Translations under genes and position numbers: made by a program
Shown: positions 1 through 8,372 of the stretch, one piece after another
Position numbering within the stretch: position 1 is the stretch's first letter
How the letters are laid out: each line of letters starts with the position of its first letter
Assembly: GCA_029946045.1 (NCBI GenBank)
Contig: JAQSDS010000402.1
Location: 387-17,113 of the forward strand
Source of the DNA: Rhodoferax sp.
GTDB taxonomy: Bacteria; Pseudomonadota; Gammaproteobacteria; Burkholderiales; Burkholderiaceae_C
Reading direction: 5' to 3'
Length of the DNA stretch: 16,727 nucleotides
Notes under the pieces: generated by a model
Seen by the model: only the letters and a program-made list of their open reading frames with translations
What the model was told of the DNA's origin: nothing
Databases searched by the model: none

Positions 1-500
1 AGCGTGCCTGAAATCGAACTCGGGCACGTGCCACAGGCGCCCTGGTAATGCACGATGAGCTGATTGCCACTGAGACTCAGCACATGCAGGTCGCCGCCAT
101 CACTTTGCAGGTAGGGCCGGATTTGCTGGTCCAGCAACAACTCGATGTCGTCGAGGCGCTGGCGGTCTTCCTCGCTCAACTCTGCCACGCTGGCGCGCGC
201 TGCAAAAACAGCGGCTGCCGATTGCGCACTGGCGGCGGGAGCGGCCCGCACCGGCACAGCAATCTCGCGCAACAAGGGGTCCCAGTCGGCCTGGCCGTCT
301 TGCGTGACGGTGAGCCAGCTGTCGATGTAAAAAACGTTGGTCACATGGGGAATGGCAAACAGCGCGCTGGCGAGTGCATCGCCCTGGGCCTGTTGCGCGT
401 TGTCATACGAGTGCGCGATGCCCCAGCTCAGCGGTTCGCGTAACAGGAATTTGCGCGCATTCGGATTGGGGGTTTCATCGATGTCAACAATTTTGGGCAT
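1..500 (-). CDS. nfu: Nfu-type iron-sulfur cluster scaffold/carrier (partial, C-terminus cut by window edge)
   Basis: Nfu proteins bind a cluster between two subunits through a CxxC motif and pass it to target apoproteins. The 166 residues visible begin MPKIVDIDETPNPNARKFLL, typical of the Nfu/NifU N-terminal domain (about residues 1-88). An Ala-rich linker (about 88-105) follows, then a NifU C-terminal-type domain from about 110, with YLQSDGGDLHVL at 130-141 and the ligand motif CGTC at 156-159. The end lies beyond position 1. The start ATG at 500 is chosen because the N-terminal domain begins there; only a weak CAGGA lies upstream. The gene is the last visible member of the SUF operon, 33 bases after sufU. 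The two-domain form resembles mitochondrial NFU1-like carriers rather than E. coli NfuA, whose N-terminal domain is A-type-like. Confidence 0.9.
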   Translation of the reverse strand, partial: MPKIVDIDETPNPNARKFLLREPLSWGIAHSYDNAQQAQGDALASALFAIPHVTNVFYIDSWLTVTQDGQADWDPLLREIAVPVRAAPAASAQSAAAVFAARASVAELSEEDRQRLDDIELLLDQQIRPYLQSDGGDLHVLSLSGNQLIVHYQGACGTCPSSISGT

Positions 501-533
501 GGTGGTGGGGTCCTGTCGGTTTTGCCGCGTGCC

Positions 534-1022
534 TCAGGCATCGCCCAGCGGGGTCTGCATCGGGTCGGCCTCGGCCTCGGTCGAGGTGCTGGCTTCTGCA
601 TGAAAGGCCGCCTGGAGGGTGTGCCACGGCAGGATGGCGCATTTGACGCGCATCGGCAGTGCGCTGATGTTTGAGAACACCGCCAACCGGCCGATGTGCG
701 GGCTGTCCCCGGCGGTGACGCGGCCGGTGGCCATGTCGACAAATTCGTGGATCAGCGTCTTTGCCTCGTCGGTGTGTTTGCCCTTGACCGCCGCCGTCAT
801 CATCGATGCCGAGGCCTTGCAAATGGCGCACGATTCGCCATGAAAGGCGATGCGCTCGATCGTGTCGTTCTGGATCTCCAGCGCCAGGTGAATGTGATCA
901 CCACAGAGCGGATTCACGCCTTCGGCATGGTGGCTGGGCTGCGCCAGCTCGCCATAGTTGCGCGGCTTGCGGTTGTGGTCCAGGATCACTTCCTGGTACA
1001 GGGCTTGAACGTTTGTGCTCAT
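534..1022 (-). CDS. sufU: SufU-type sulfurtransferase / IscU-fold protein
   Basis: SufU accepts persulfide sulfur from the SufS cysteine desulfurase through a zinc-bound site and passes it to SufBCD. The 162-residue product has the IscU fold pattern: LYQEVILDHNRKPRNYG near the N-terminus, NPLCGD (C40, D42), GESCAICKAS (C65, with an extra C68) and RVKCAILPWHT (C128). C40, D42, C65 and C128 match the usual zinc or cluster ligands. The insertion between the second and third cysteines (about residues 84-110) is typical of SufU and absent from IscU. Its ATG overlaps the sufS stop by four bases, which fixes the start; a longer reading frame upstream lies inside sufS. The C-terminal tail after about residue 140 is acidic and Ser/Thr-rich. 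SufU partners are best known in Firmicutes and Actinobacteria, whereas Proteobacteria usually pair SufS with SufE. A scaffold role is possible but less likely. Confidence 0.93.
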   Translation of the reverse strand: MSTNVQALYQEVILDHNRKPRNYGELAQPSHHAEGVNPLCGDHIHLALEIQNDTIERIAFHGESCAICKASASMMTAAVKGKHTDEAKTLIHEFVDMATGRVTAGDSPHIGRLAVFSNISALPMRVKCAILPWHTLQAAFHAEASTSTEAEADPMQTPLGDA

Positions 1023-2269
1023 GCGAATACCTTTTGAACCGTGCGAATGCCGGCCACCAGCGCGTCGACATCGGCGTGTGTGTTGTAAAACGCAAACGAG
1101 GCGCGCGACGTAGCCGCCACGCCCAGCCGCGCCATCAGGGGCTGCGCGCAATGGTGGCCTGTGCGCACCGCCACACCCTCCTGGTTCAACAGGGTGCCCA
1201 CGTCGTGCGGGTGTATGCCTTGCAGCGCAAACGACAGCACCGCCGCTTTGTGCTGTGCCGTGCCGAGCAGGCGCACACCTGGCGTTGCTGCCAGTTGTTC
1301 GGTGGCGTACTGCAGCAGATCATGTTCATGCGCGGCAATCGCCGCCATGCCGATGCCGTTGAGATAGTCCACGGCGGCGGCCAGCCCGATGGCGGCGGCA
1401 ATCGGCGGTGTGCCGGCCTCGAACTTGTTTGGAATCGGGGCGTAGGTTGTTTTCTCAAAGCTCACAGTGTGGATCATGTCGCCACCGCCCTTGAACGGCG
1501 GCATGGCCTCCAGCAACGCGGCACGGCCATACAACACGCCGATGCCGGTCGGTCCGCACAGCTTGTGGCCTGAGAAGGCATAAAAATCACAATCCAGGTC
1601 CTGCACGTCCACCGCCAAGTGGGGTGCAGCCTGGGCGCCATCGACCAGCACCGGCACCGGCACGCCGCGGGCGTGCGCGAAGGCGATCATTTCTTTCACC
1701 GGGTTGATGCTGCCCAGCGCGTTCGAGACATGGCCCACACTCACCAGACGGGTGCGTTCGTTGAACAGCGCCTGGTACGCGTCGAGCAGCAGCTCGCCCG
1801 CGTCATTCATCGGCACCACGCGGATCGTGGCCCCTTTTTCTTGGGCCAGCAATTGCCAGGGCACGATGTTGGAGTGGTGCTCCAGCACCGTCAAGATGAT
1901 TTCATCGCCAGCCCGAATGTTCTGGCGGCCCCAGCTTTGCGCCACCAGGTTGATGCCTTCGGTGGTGCCACTGGTGAAGATCACCTCGCGCGCCTCGGCA
2001 GCGTTGATGAAATGCTGCAGCGTGATGCGCGCCGCCTCATAAGCGGCAGTCGCCGTTTCCGACAGGTAATGCACCGCGCGGTGAATGTTGGCGTGCTCAT
2101 GGGTCTGGTAGCGGACCAGCCGGTCAATCACCGCTTGCGGCATCTGGCTGGAGGCCGCGTTGTCCAGGTAGACCAGTGGCTTGCCCGCCACCGTGCGTTG
2201 GAGGATGGGAAAATCGGCGCGAATGCGCGCCACGTCGAAGGCGGCGGGTGGGTTGAAAAGCTGGCTCAT
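1019..2269 (-). CDS. sufS: SufS cysteine desulfurase (class II, PLP-dependent)
   Basis: This enzyme removes sulfur from L-cysteine, giving alanine and an enzyme-bound persulfide used for iron-sulfur cluster assembly. The 416 residues fit the SufS/CsdA length. Visible motifs are YLDNAASSQMP (34-44), the HHSN segment at 131-134, the PLP-binding lysine K236 in SGHKLCGP, and the catalytic cysteine C374 in RTGHHCAQP. The short loop around C374 is the class II form that needs a partner, here most plausibly SufU encoded directly downstream. The start ATG overlaps the sufD stop by four bases, and the stop overlaps the sufU start by four bases, implying translational coupling. No key residue is missing. 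Confidence 0.96.
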   Translation of the reverse strand: MSQLFNPPAAFDVARIRADFPILQRTVAGKPLVYLDNAASSQMPQAVIDRLVRYQTHEHANIHRAVHYLSETATAAYEAARITLQHFINAAEAREVIFTSGTTEGINLVAQSWGRQNIRAGDEIILTVLEHHSNIVPWQLLAQEKGATIRVVPMNDAGELLLDAYQALFNERTRLVSVGHVSNALGSINPVKEMIAFAHARGVPVPVLVDGAQAAPHLAVDVQDLDCDFYAFSGHKLCGPTGIGVLYGRAALLEAMPPFKGGGDMIHTVSFEKTTYAPIPNKFEAGTPPIAAAIGLAAAVDYLNGIGMAAIAAHEHDLLQYATEQLAATPGVRLLGTAQHKAAVLSFALQGIHPHDVGTLLNQEGVAVRTGHHCAQPLMARLGVAATSRASFAFYNTHADVDALVAGIRTVQKVFA

Positions 2270-3594
2270 GGCTGGCTCGTGGTTTGTTCGAGCACCGTCT
2301 GCTCCAACTGCTGGCGCAGTGATGCGACCGGAATGTGGTTGATGATTTCGGCGCCAAAGGCATAGGTCAGCAGATTGCGCGCCACGCGTTCTGACAGGCC
2401 GCGGCTTTGCAGGTAAAACACTTCATCGCTGTCGAGTTGGCCCACGGTGGCGCCGTGGGTGCACTTCACGTCGTCAGCAAAAATCTCCAGTTGCGGTTGC
2501 GTGTCGACCTGCGCTTTGGTGGACAGCAGCAGGTTGCGGCTGGACTGGGCTGAATCGGTCTGTTGCGCGCCGGGGCGCACCATCACCTGGCCGCTGAACA
2601 CGGCGCGTGCGGCCCCGCCCACGATGCATTTGTGCAACTGCCGGCTGGTGCCATGCGGCTTGGCGTGGTCGATGAAGCTGTGGGTGTCGGCCAGTTGCTC
2701 GCCGCCGATCAATGCCAGGCCGTCCAGGGTGCAGTGCGCGCCCTCGGCGCTTTGCAGCACCTTGAGATCAAGCCGGGAAATCTGCGCGCCCAAGGCCAGG
2801 CTGACCGCGTGGTAATGGCTGGCGGCGCCGAGCGACACCGCGCAGCTGGCCAGGTGAAAGGCTTGGCTGCATTCGCGCTGCAGGCGCACATGGGTGAGCT
2901 GTGCATGGGCGCCCACGACCACTTCGGTCACCGCGTTGGTGAAATAACTGCCCGGGTGCAAAGCCACGTAGTCTTCGATCAGGGTCAGCTGGCTGGCCGC
3001 GCCGGCCAGCAGCAACAGGCGCGGATGGCTGGCCACCCCGGGTTGGGTGGAAATATGCAGCAGGTGCACGGGCGCGGCCAGCGCAGTGTCACACGGCACC
3101 ACCAGCACCGCAGCGTCCTGCAAAAAGGCCGTGTTGAGTGCGCTGAACAGCGTGTCCTGAAAGTGCGCGTGTTGACCCAGATGCGGCTCCAGGCTGGCTG
3201 TCTGCGCGGTCGTCAGGCCAGCGAGTGGGCCCATGAGCAAGCCGTCCTGCGGACTGGCGCTGGAGAGCTGCGGCGCATACACGCCATCCACAAACACCAG
3301 CCGCGTTGTCGCCTCCGGGATGACCAGCTGGGCGATGTCATTCGGCTGCAATGGGGTGGGTGTGCGCAGCGGCTGAAACGACTGGTGCGCAAAGTTGGCC
3401 AGCGGGGTAAAGCGCCAGGCCTCGTCATGTGTGCTGGGCAGCGTGAGGCACCCTACGCGCTCCAGCGCCTGGCCGCGCAGCGCTTTGAGCCATTCCGGCT
3501 GCGCTGGGCCCGCACTGCGTGGCGGCAATGCCAGACCGGCGAGCAGGCTCTCAAGCACGCCTGCTTCCGTGGCCAATGCGGTGCTGCTGCTCAT
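2266..3594 (-). CDS. sufD: SufD, Fe-S cluster assembly complex subunit
   Basis: SufD pairs with SufB in the cytosolic SufBC2D scaffold and contributes to iron acquisition and cluster building at the SufB-SufD interface. The 442-residue product has a helical N-terminal part (1-80), a right-handed beta-helix core (about 100-370) and the conserved C-terminal helical region that binds SufC. The signature [20 protein letters not shown] spans 375-394 and includes H380, at the position of the conserved interface histidine. The following SRGL and [10 protein letters not shown] (412-421) are also typical. It overlaps sufC upstream and sufS downstream by four bases each. The N-terminal third is the least conserved part, as usual for this family. 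Confidence 0.94.
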   Translation of the reverse strand: MSSSTALATEAGVLESLLAGLALPPRSAGPAQPEWLKALRGQALERVGCLTLPSTHDEAWRFTPLANFAHQSFQPLRTPTPLQPNDIAQLVIPEATTRLVFVDGVYAPQLSSASPQDGLLMGPLAGLTTAQTASLEPHLGQHAHFQDTLFSALNTAFLQDAAVLVVPCDTALAAPVHLLHISTQPGVASHPRLLLLAGAASQLTLIEDYVALHPGSYFTNAVTEVVVGAHAQLTHVRLQRECSQAFHLASCAVSLGAASHYHAVSLALGAQISRLDLKVLQSAEGAHCTLDGLALIGGEQLADTHSFIDHAKPHGTSRQLHKCIVGGAARAVFSGQVMVRPGAQQTDSAQSSRNLLLSTKAQVDTQPQLEIFADDVKCTHGATVGQLDSDEVFYLQSRGLSERVARNLLTYAFGAEIINHIPVASLRQQLEQTVLEQTTSQP

Positions 3595-4372
3595 GCCAGC
3601 GCCCCGGCGGCCTCGGCTTCGATCCAGTCGTAACCGCGTTCTTCGAGTTCGAGGGCCAGTTCCTTGCCACCGGTGCGGATGATTCGCCCGGCGCTCATCA
3701 CATGCACATAGTCGGGCACGATGTAGTTCAGCAGGCGCTGGTAGTGCGTGACCAGCACGATGGCGTTGTCCTGGTTGGCCAGGTGGTTGACGCCTTGCGA
3801 GACCACGCGCAGCGCGTCGATGTCGAGGCCCGAGTCGGTTTCATCGAGCATGGCCAGGCTGGGTTCCAGCAGCGCCATTTGCAAAATCTCATTGCGTTTT
3901 TTCTCGCCGCCAGAGAAGCCTTCGTTGACGCTGCGCTGCAGGAACTCGGGGCTCATCTCCAGCAGTTGCATTTTTTCGCGCACCAGGTCGTCAAACTCCA
4001 GCGGGTCCAGTTCCTCCTGGCCGCGCTCGGCCTGCAGCGTGTTGTAGGCCAGTCGTAAAAACTGGCTGTTGCCGACACCGGGGATCTCAATCGGGTACTG
4101 AAAGGCCAGAAAGACGCCGGCACGGGCGCGTTGCTCAGGTGCCAGTTCCAGCAGGTTTGTGCCTTTGAACAACACCTCGCCGGCGGTGACCTGGTAGGCC
4201 GTGTGGCCCGCCAGCACCTTGGCAAACGTGCTCTTGCCCGAGCCGTTGGGCCCCATGATGGCATGGACTTCGCCGCGCTTGACGGTCAGGTCCAGGCCCT
4301 TGAGAATTTCGGTGCCGTTGATGCTGGCGCGCAGGCCGCGCACTTCCAGCAGGGTTGGGCTGTTTTGAATCA

Positions 4373-4376
<4 letters not shown>
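3591..4376 (-). CDS. sufC: SufC ATPase of the Fe-S assembly complex
   Basis: SufC is an ABC-type ATPase that works in the cytosol, not in transport. Two copies bind SufB and SufD and drive the conformational change needed for cluster assembly. The 261 residues show Walker [10 protein letters not shown] (42-50), a Q-loop glutamine at Q93 in AFQYP, the family-specific signature FSGGEKKR (154-161), Walker B ending in LDETDSGLD (D178, E179) and the switch histidine H211 in [15 protein letters not shown] and [13 protein letters not shown] are diagnostic of SufC among ABC ATPases. The reading frame begins MMIQNS; the first ATG overlaps the sufB stop by four bases, so it is preferred over the second. 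Confidence 0.97.
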
Positions 4377-5805
<1,429 letters not shown>

Positions 5806-5809
<4 letters not shown>

Positions 5810-6162
5810 GCGAGCACGCCTTTGCCGGCGGCCGATTTCAGGCTGAAGCTTTCGCCGCAGCCGCAGGTGTTGCTCACGTTGGGGTTGTCAAACTGGAAAC
5901 TCTGCTTGAGCCCATCGGTGACAAAGTCGAGGCAGGCGCCGTCCAGACTCGCCAGATGCTCGGTGGCAATCAGCACGGTCGCCCCGTGGGCCTCGATGCG
6001 TTGCTCGTTGTCGGCTACCTCGTCGGCCAGCGCGTAGGTGTAGGCATAGCCAGAGCAGCCCACCGGTTTGAGGCCCACGCGCAGCCCCATGCCGCTGCCG
6101 TGTTTGACAATTTGTGTGCGGATCTGTTGCGCAGCCGCTGGTGTCAAGGTGATTGAAGTCAT
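5806..6162 (-). CDS. sufA: A-type Fe-S carrier (SufA/IscA/ErpA family), first gene of the SUF operon
   Basis: A-type proteins carry newly built clusters to target apoproteins. The 118-residue product shows the three invariant cysteines: C36 in VGCSGYAY, and C100 and C102 in NTCGCGESF. The fold-defining segment [18 protein letters not shown] (78-95) precedes the last two. The operon position supports SufA, but sequence alone does not cleanly separate SufA from IscA or ErpA. The ATG at 6162 is supported by an AAGGAG ribosome binding site six bases upstream. A palindromic candidate operator overlaps the region just ahead of it. The stop overlaps the sufB start by four bases. Confidence 0.92.
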
Positions 6163-6168
6163 GAAGTT

Positions 6169-6174
6169 CTCCTT
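6169..6174 (-). promoter_or_regulatory. Strong ribosome binding site of the SUF operon
   Basis: AAGGAG on the minus strand with a 6-base spacer to the ATG at 6162. It is the clearest Shine-Dalgarno sequence in the SUF block and fixes the start of the first cistron. The following genes rely on 4-base overlaps with their predecessors. Confidence 0.8.
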
Positions 6175-6175
6175 T

Positions 6176-6196
6176 AGGTGTATTTTAAATACACCT
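6176..6196 (-). promoter_or_regulatory. Palindromic candidate operator (NsrR/Rrf2-like) at the SUF promoter
   Basis: A perfect inverted repeat with 10-base arms, AGGTGTATTT and AAATACACCT, around a single central base (6186). Arm length, the one-base centre and the core GTATTT-N-AAATAC closely resemble the NsrR consensus as I remember it (gATGyATTTnAAATrCATc). One symmetric position in each arm differs (GGTG instead of GATG). NsrR is an Rrf2-family, Fe-S-containing NO sensor; IscR is a relative with different sites. The palindrome overlaps the predicted -10 element and ends one base before the ribosome binding site, a position suited to repression. No Rrf2 gene lies in the window, so the cognate protein is inferred. 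Confidence 0.65.
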
Positions 6197-6209
6197 TATA
6201 AAAGAGCAA
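6182..6209 (-). promoter_or_regulatory. Candidate sigma-70 promoter for the SUF operon
   Basis: On the minus strand, TTGCTC (6209-6204) and TAAAAT (6187-6182) are separated by 16 bases. The -10 element matches five of six consensus positions; the -35 is weak. It would give a leader of only about 12 bases before the sufA ATG. An alternative -10, TATAAG, lies about 13 bases further upstream with no good -35. The surrounding AT-rich stretch contrasts with the GC-rich flanks, supporting a promoter here even if the exact element is uncertain. The rest of the gap up to the tusA end (6210-6293) shows only a weak 5-bp hairpin. Confidence 0.45.
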
Positions 6210-6293
6210 CACGTACCAGGAAATCCAGCAAAGTGAATAGGGGAAATCAGCAGCCTGGGGTTGCAGGCCTAACAACGAGGGCAGGGTAGCGCG

Positions 6294-6521
6294 TTAGCGC
6301 CGGCGCAGCACGTGAATAAATGCCATGCCCAGCGTTTCCTGCTCCAGCAACTCGTTGCCGGTCTGTTTGGCAAAGGCCTGAAAGTCGCGCAGCGAGCCGC
6401 TGTCGGTGGCGATGACCTTGAGTATCTGGCCGCTCTCCAGCTCGGCCAGCGCCTTTTTAGCTTTGAGGATGGGCAGCGGGCAGTTGAGGCCGCTGGTATC
6501 TATTTCTTTGTCGATGTGCAT
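6294..6521 (-). CDS. tusA: TusA/SirA-like sulfur carrier protein
   Basis: TusA-family proteins carry sulfur as a persulfide on a single cysteine, for tRNA thiolation, molybdenum cofactor or sulfur trafficking. The 75-residue product has the hallmark GLNCPLPILKAKKAL with C14 in the CPxP motif, followed by the usual beta-alpha pattern (ILKVIATDSGSLRDFQAFAKQTGNELL). The start ATG at 6521 is preferred because the domain begins there and AGGAA lies upstream; a longer in-frame extension would run into cysM. It sits 34 bases after cysM, probably in one transcript, and 131 bases ahead of the SUF operon on the same strand. TusA normally takes sulfur from IscS; whether SufS serves here is open. Many genomes carry several TusA paralogues, so the exact role is unproven. 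Confidence 0.88.
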   Translation of the reverse strand: MHIDKEIDTSGLNCPLPILKAKKALAELESGQILKVIATDSGSLRDFQAFAKQTGNELLEQETLGMAFIHVLRRR

Positions 6522-6555
6522 GCTGGTTTCCTGGAGTTTTGAGCGCTGCGCGGCA

Positions 6556-7458
6556 TCAGGCCGGAAAGACACCCGTGGACAGATAACGGTCGCCCCGGTC
6601 GCAGACGATGAAGACGATGGTCGCATGTTTTTCGCGCCTGGCTATTTCCCTGGCCACCCAGCACGCCCCGGCGGCTGAAATGCCGGCAAAAATGCCTTCT
6701 TCGCGGGCCAGTTGACGGCACATTTCCTCGGCATCTTCCTGGCTCACGTAGAGCATCTCATCAATATGGGTGGGGTCATAAATTTTGGGCAAATAGGCTT
6801 GCGGCCATTTGCGGATGCCCGGAATGCGTGAGCCCTCGGTGGGTTGCACGCCGATGATTTTGATGGCCGGGTTCTTCTTTTTGAGGTACTGTGACACCCC
6901 GGTGATGGTGCCGGTGGTGCCCATGGCGCTCACAAAGTGGGTGATCTTGCCTTTGGTGTCGGCCCAGATTTCAGGACCGGTGGTCTCGACGTGGATGCGC
7001 GGGTTGTCCTGGTTGGCAAACTGGTCCAGCACGTGGCCTTTGCCTTCACGGGCCATCTGGTCAGCCAGGTCGCGCGAGTATTCCATGCCGCCGCTTTTGG
7101 GCGTCAAAATCAGCTCGGCACCAAACGCCTTCATGGTTTGTGCGCGCTCAATCGACAGGTCTTCGGGCATGATCAAGACCATGCGGTAGCCCTTGATGGC
7201 CGCCGCCATGGCCAGGGCAATGCCGGTATTGCCCGAGGTGGCCTCGATCAGGGTGTCGCCCGGCTTGATGTCGCCGCGCTCCTCGGCGCGCCGGATCATT
7301 GACATTGCGGCCCGGTCCTTGACCGAGCCTGCCGGGTTATTGCCCTCCAGTTTGCCCAGAATGACATTGCCCCGGGCGGCATTTTCAGTGGCCCCAATAC
7401 GCTGCAAGCGCACCAGTGGGGTCTTGCCGATCAAATCCTCGATGCTTGAATATTTCAT
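6556..7458 (-). CDS. cysM: Cysteine synthase B (O-acetylserine sulfhydrylase, PLP-dependent)
   Basis: CysM makes L-cysteine from O-acetylserine and sulfide, and CysM-type enzymes can also use thiosulfate. The 300 residues contain the PLP lysine K47 in NPAGSVKDRA, the substrate loop TSGNTG (74-79) and the phosphate-binding GTTGT (180-184). CysM-specific features are RIPGIRKWP (211-219) and the C-terminal VCDRGDRYLSTGVF (285-298). The ATG at 7458 gives the usual MKYSSIEDLIGKTPLVRLQ start; a GTG three codons earlier is possible. No strong ribosome binding site is seen. Only 37 bases separate it from the divergent tRNA-Leu, so the two share a promoter region. Product cysteine is the substrate of SufS in the adjacent operon. 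Confidence 0.94.
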   Translation of the reverse strand: MKYSSIEDLIGKTPLVRLQRIGATENAARGNVILGKLEGNNPAGSVKDRAAMSMIRRAEERGDIKPGDTLIEATSGNTGIALAMAAAIKGYRMVLIMPEDLSIERAQTMKAFGAELILTPKSGGMEYSRDLADQMAREGKGHVLDQFANQDNPRIHVETTGPEIWADTKGKITHFVSAMGTTGTITGVSQYLKKKNPAIKIIGVQPTEGSRIPGIRKWPQAYLPKIYDPTHIDEMLYVSQEDAEEMCRQLAREEGIFAGISAAGACWVAREIARREKHATIVFIVCDRGDRYLSTGVFPA

Positions 7459-7472
7459 AACCCGCACTGTGC

Positions 7473-7478
7473 CATAAT
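7473..7478 (+). promoter_or_regulatory. Possible -10 element of the tRNA-Leu gene
   Basis: CATAAT matches the -10 consensus at five of six positions and lies 17 bases before the mature tRNA 5' end. A convincing -35 at standard spacing is not visible; TTGAAT at 7446-7451 would need a 21-base spacer and falls inside the start of cysM. Confidence 0.3.
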
Positions 7479-7495
7479 TCGGGCCTCAAAGCGTA

Positions 7496-7580
7496 GCCCG
7501 GGTGGTGAAATTGGTAGACGCAGGGGACTCAAAATCCCCCTCCGAAAGGAGTGCCGGTTCGATTCCGGCCCCGGGCACCA
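7496..7580 (+). tRNA. tRNA-Leu (anticodon CAA, codon UUG), CCA encoded
   Basis: The sequence folds as a class II tRNA. Acceptor arms GCCCGGG (7496-7502) and CCCGGGC (7570-7576) pair perfectly, with discriminator A at 7577 and genomic CCA at 7578-7580. The anticodon stem is GGGGA (7523-7527) with TCCCC (7535-7539), enclosing the loop CTCAAAA; the anticodon CAA is at 7530-7532. A long variable arm (CTCC GAAA GGAG) and a TpsiC segment GGTTCGATTCC follow. The gene stands alone and lies divergent to cysM. No repeat of its 3' end was noticed downstream, so there is no sign of it being an island attachment site in this window. Confidence 0.97.
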
Positions 7581-7663
7581 TCCTCATGATCGTAAGTTGG
7601 CAGCCAAACCGAGCGTTTTGGTTCTTGCCCCAAAAAATCACTCCTTCAGGATCGAGCCTGCCC

Positions 7664-8362
7664 ATGACGCGAGCCCTCACGCGCACCAGTTTTCACAGCG
7701 CCAGATTGATCCATGTGCTCGCTGACCTGTCTTTGCTGGACAAGGCCGCGCAGGGTGCCGCTTTTGCAGAAAAGCTGGGCACCTGGGTGCGCTTCACCGA
7801 CGCCATCACCCTGTCGGCCGTGCACAACGCCAACCCGGCCAGTCAGCCCGGTTTGCCCGTCGGCTTGAGGGCCGACGCACACAGCGAGCTTGGCAAGACT
7901 TTAGCCCGCGTCCAGGCTGGCCTGGTGAGTTCGATGGATCGGGCGCAAGCAGAACTCCCGGCACCAGAAGCTGATGCGTTAACCGATCCGACGGCCGGCT
8001 TTGAGCCCTACCGGCGCCACTACCTGGCGCAGCAGCGCGAGATCGAATTGAAGCTTCGGGCCTTGCGGGCCCAGGTGCGCCAAGTGCTTGGCCAGTCGTC
8101 AGCGCGGCTCAGAAAGTTGGTCGCGCTGGATGCTGCCTTTGAGGGCATCCTCGCCGAGCGTGAAAGCAAGCTGCTCCTGAAGCTGCCTGTGCTGCTCGAA
8201 AAACGTTTCAAGCAGTTGGCCCAGGTGCAGCCGCAAACGCACACGTGGCTGACCGGCTTTTGTCGGGAAATGCAAGCAGTGCTGCTGGCCGAACTGGAAC
8301 TTCGCATGCAACCGGTGCTGGGCCTCATGGAAGCCTGCCACCAGGATTCAACCACGGGATGA
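7664..8362 (+). CDS. DUF3348 family protein, first gene of the motor-like cassette
   Basis: Function unknown. The 232-residue product appears soluble, without signal peptide or membrane helix. It is recognised as DUF3348 by its N-terminal block (TSFHSARLIHVLADL, about 9-23), by GFEPYRRHYLAQQREIELKLRALRAQVR (about 112-139), and by its place ahead of DUF802. From about residue 115 it is rich in Leu, Arg, Glu and Gln and predicted largely helical. The ATG at 7664 starts the family-like N-terminus; AGGA lies about 13 bases upstream, so the ribosome binding site is poor. The reading frame stays open back into the tRNA, but that extension does not look like protein. It ends 10 bases before the DUF802 gene, implying cotranscription. 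Its helical character and operon partners suggest, as inference only, a cytosolic partner of the membrane complex. Confidence 0.85.
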   Translation: MTRALTRTSFHSARLIHVLADLSLLDKAAQGAAFAEKLGTWVRFTDAITLSAVHNANPASQPGLPVGLRADAHSELGKTLARVQAGLVSSMDRAQAELPAPEADALTDPTAGFEPYRRHYLAQQREIELKLRALRAQVRQVLGQSSARLRKLVALDAAFEGILAERESKLLLKLPVLLEKRFKQLAQVQPQTHTWLTGFCREMQAVLLAELELRMQPVLGLMEACHQDSTTG

Positions 8363-8372
8363 CACAAGATCA

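Noticed and set aside
2563..3633. 356-codon open frame on the plus strand opposite sufD
   Set aside because: High-GC coding sequence leaves antisense frames open. The product has no recognisable domain, is His/Gln/Arg-rich as expected of an antisense shadow, and sufD on the other strand is certain.
6253..6268. Small hairpin after tusA (GCCTG/CAGGC, 6-base loop) as a terminator
   Set aside because: Only a 5-bp stem and no following T-run on the minus strand, so it is not supportable as a terminator.
7496..7580. tRNA-Leu 3' end as an integration site for a genomic island carrying the motor cassette
   Set aside because: No integrase and no repeated copy of the tRNA end were noticed downstream, and composition matches the flanks.
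7604..7635. Overlapping weak inverted repeats (CCAAA/TTTGG, TTTTGG/CCAAAA) after the tRNA
   Set aside because: Stems of 5-6 mostly AT pairs with 8-base loops and no T-tract; too weak to call a terminator or operator.
7502..7663. In-frame extension of the DUF3348 gene back into the tRNA
   Set aside because: The extension would translate tRNA sequence and does not resemble the family; the ATG at 7664 is a better start.
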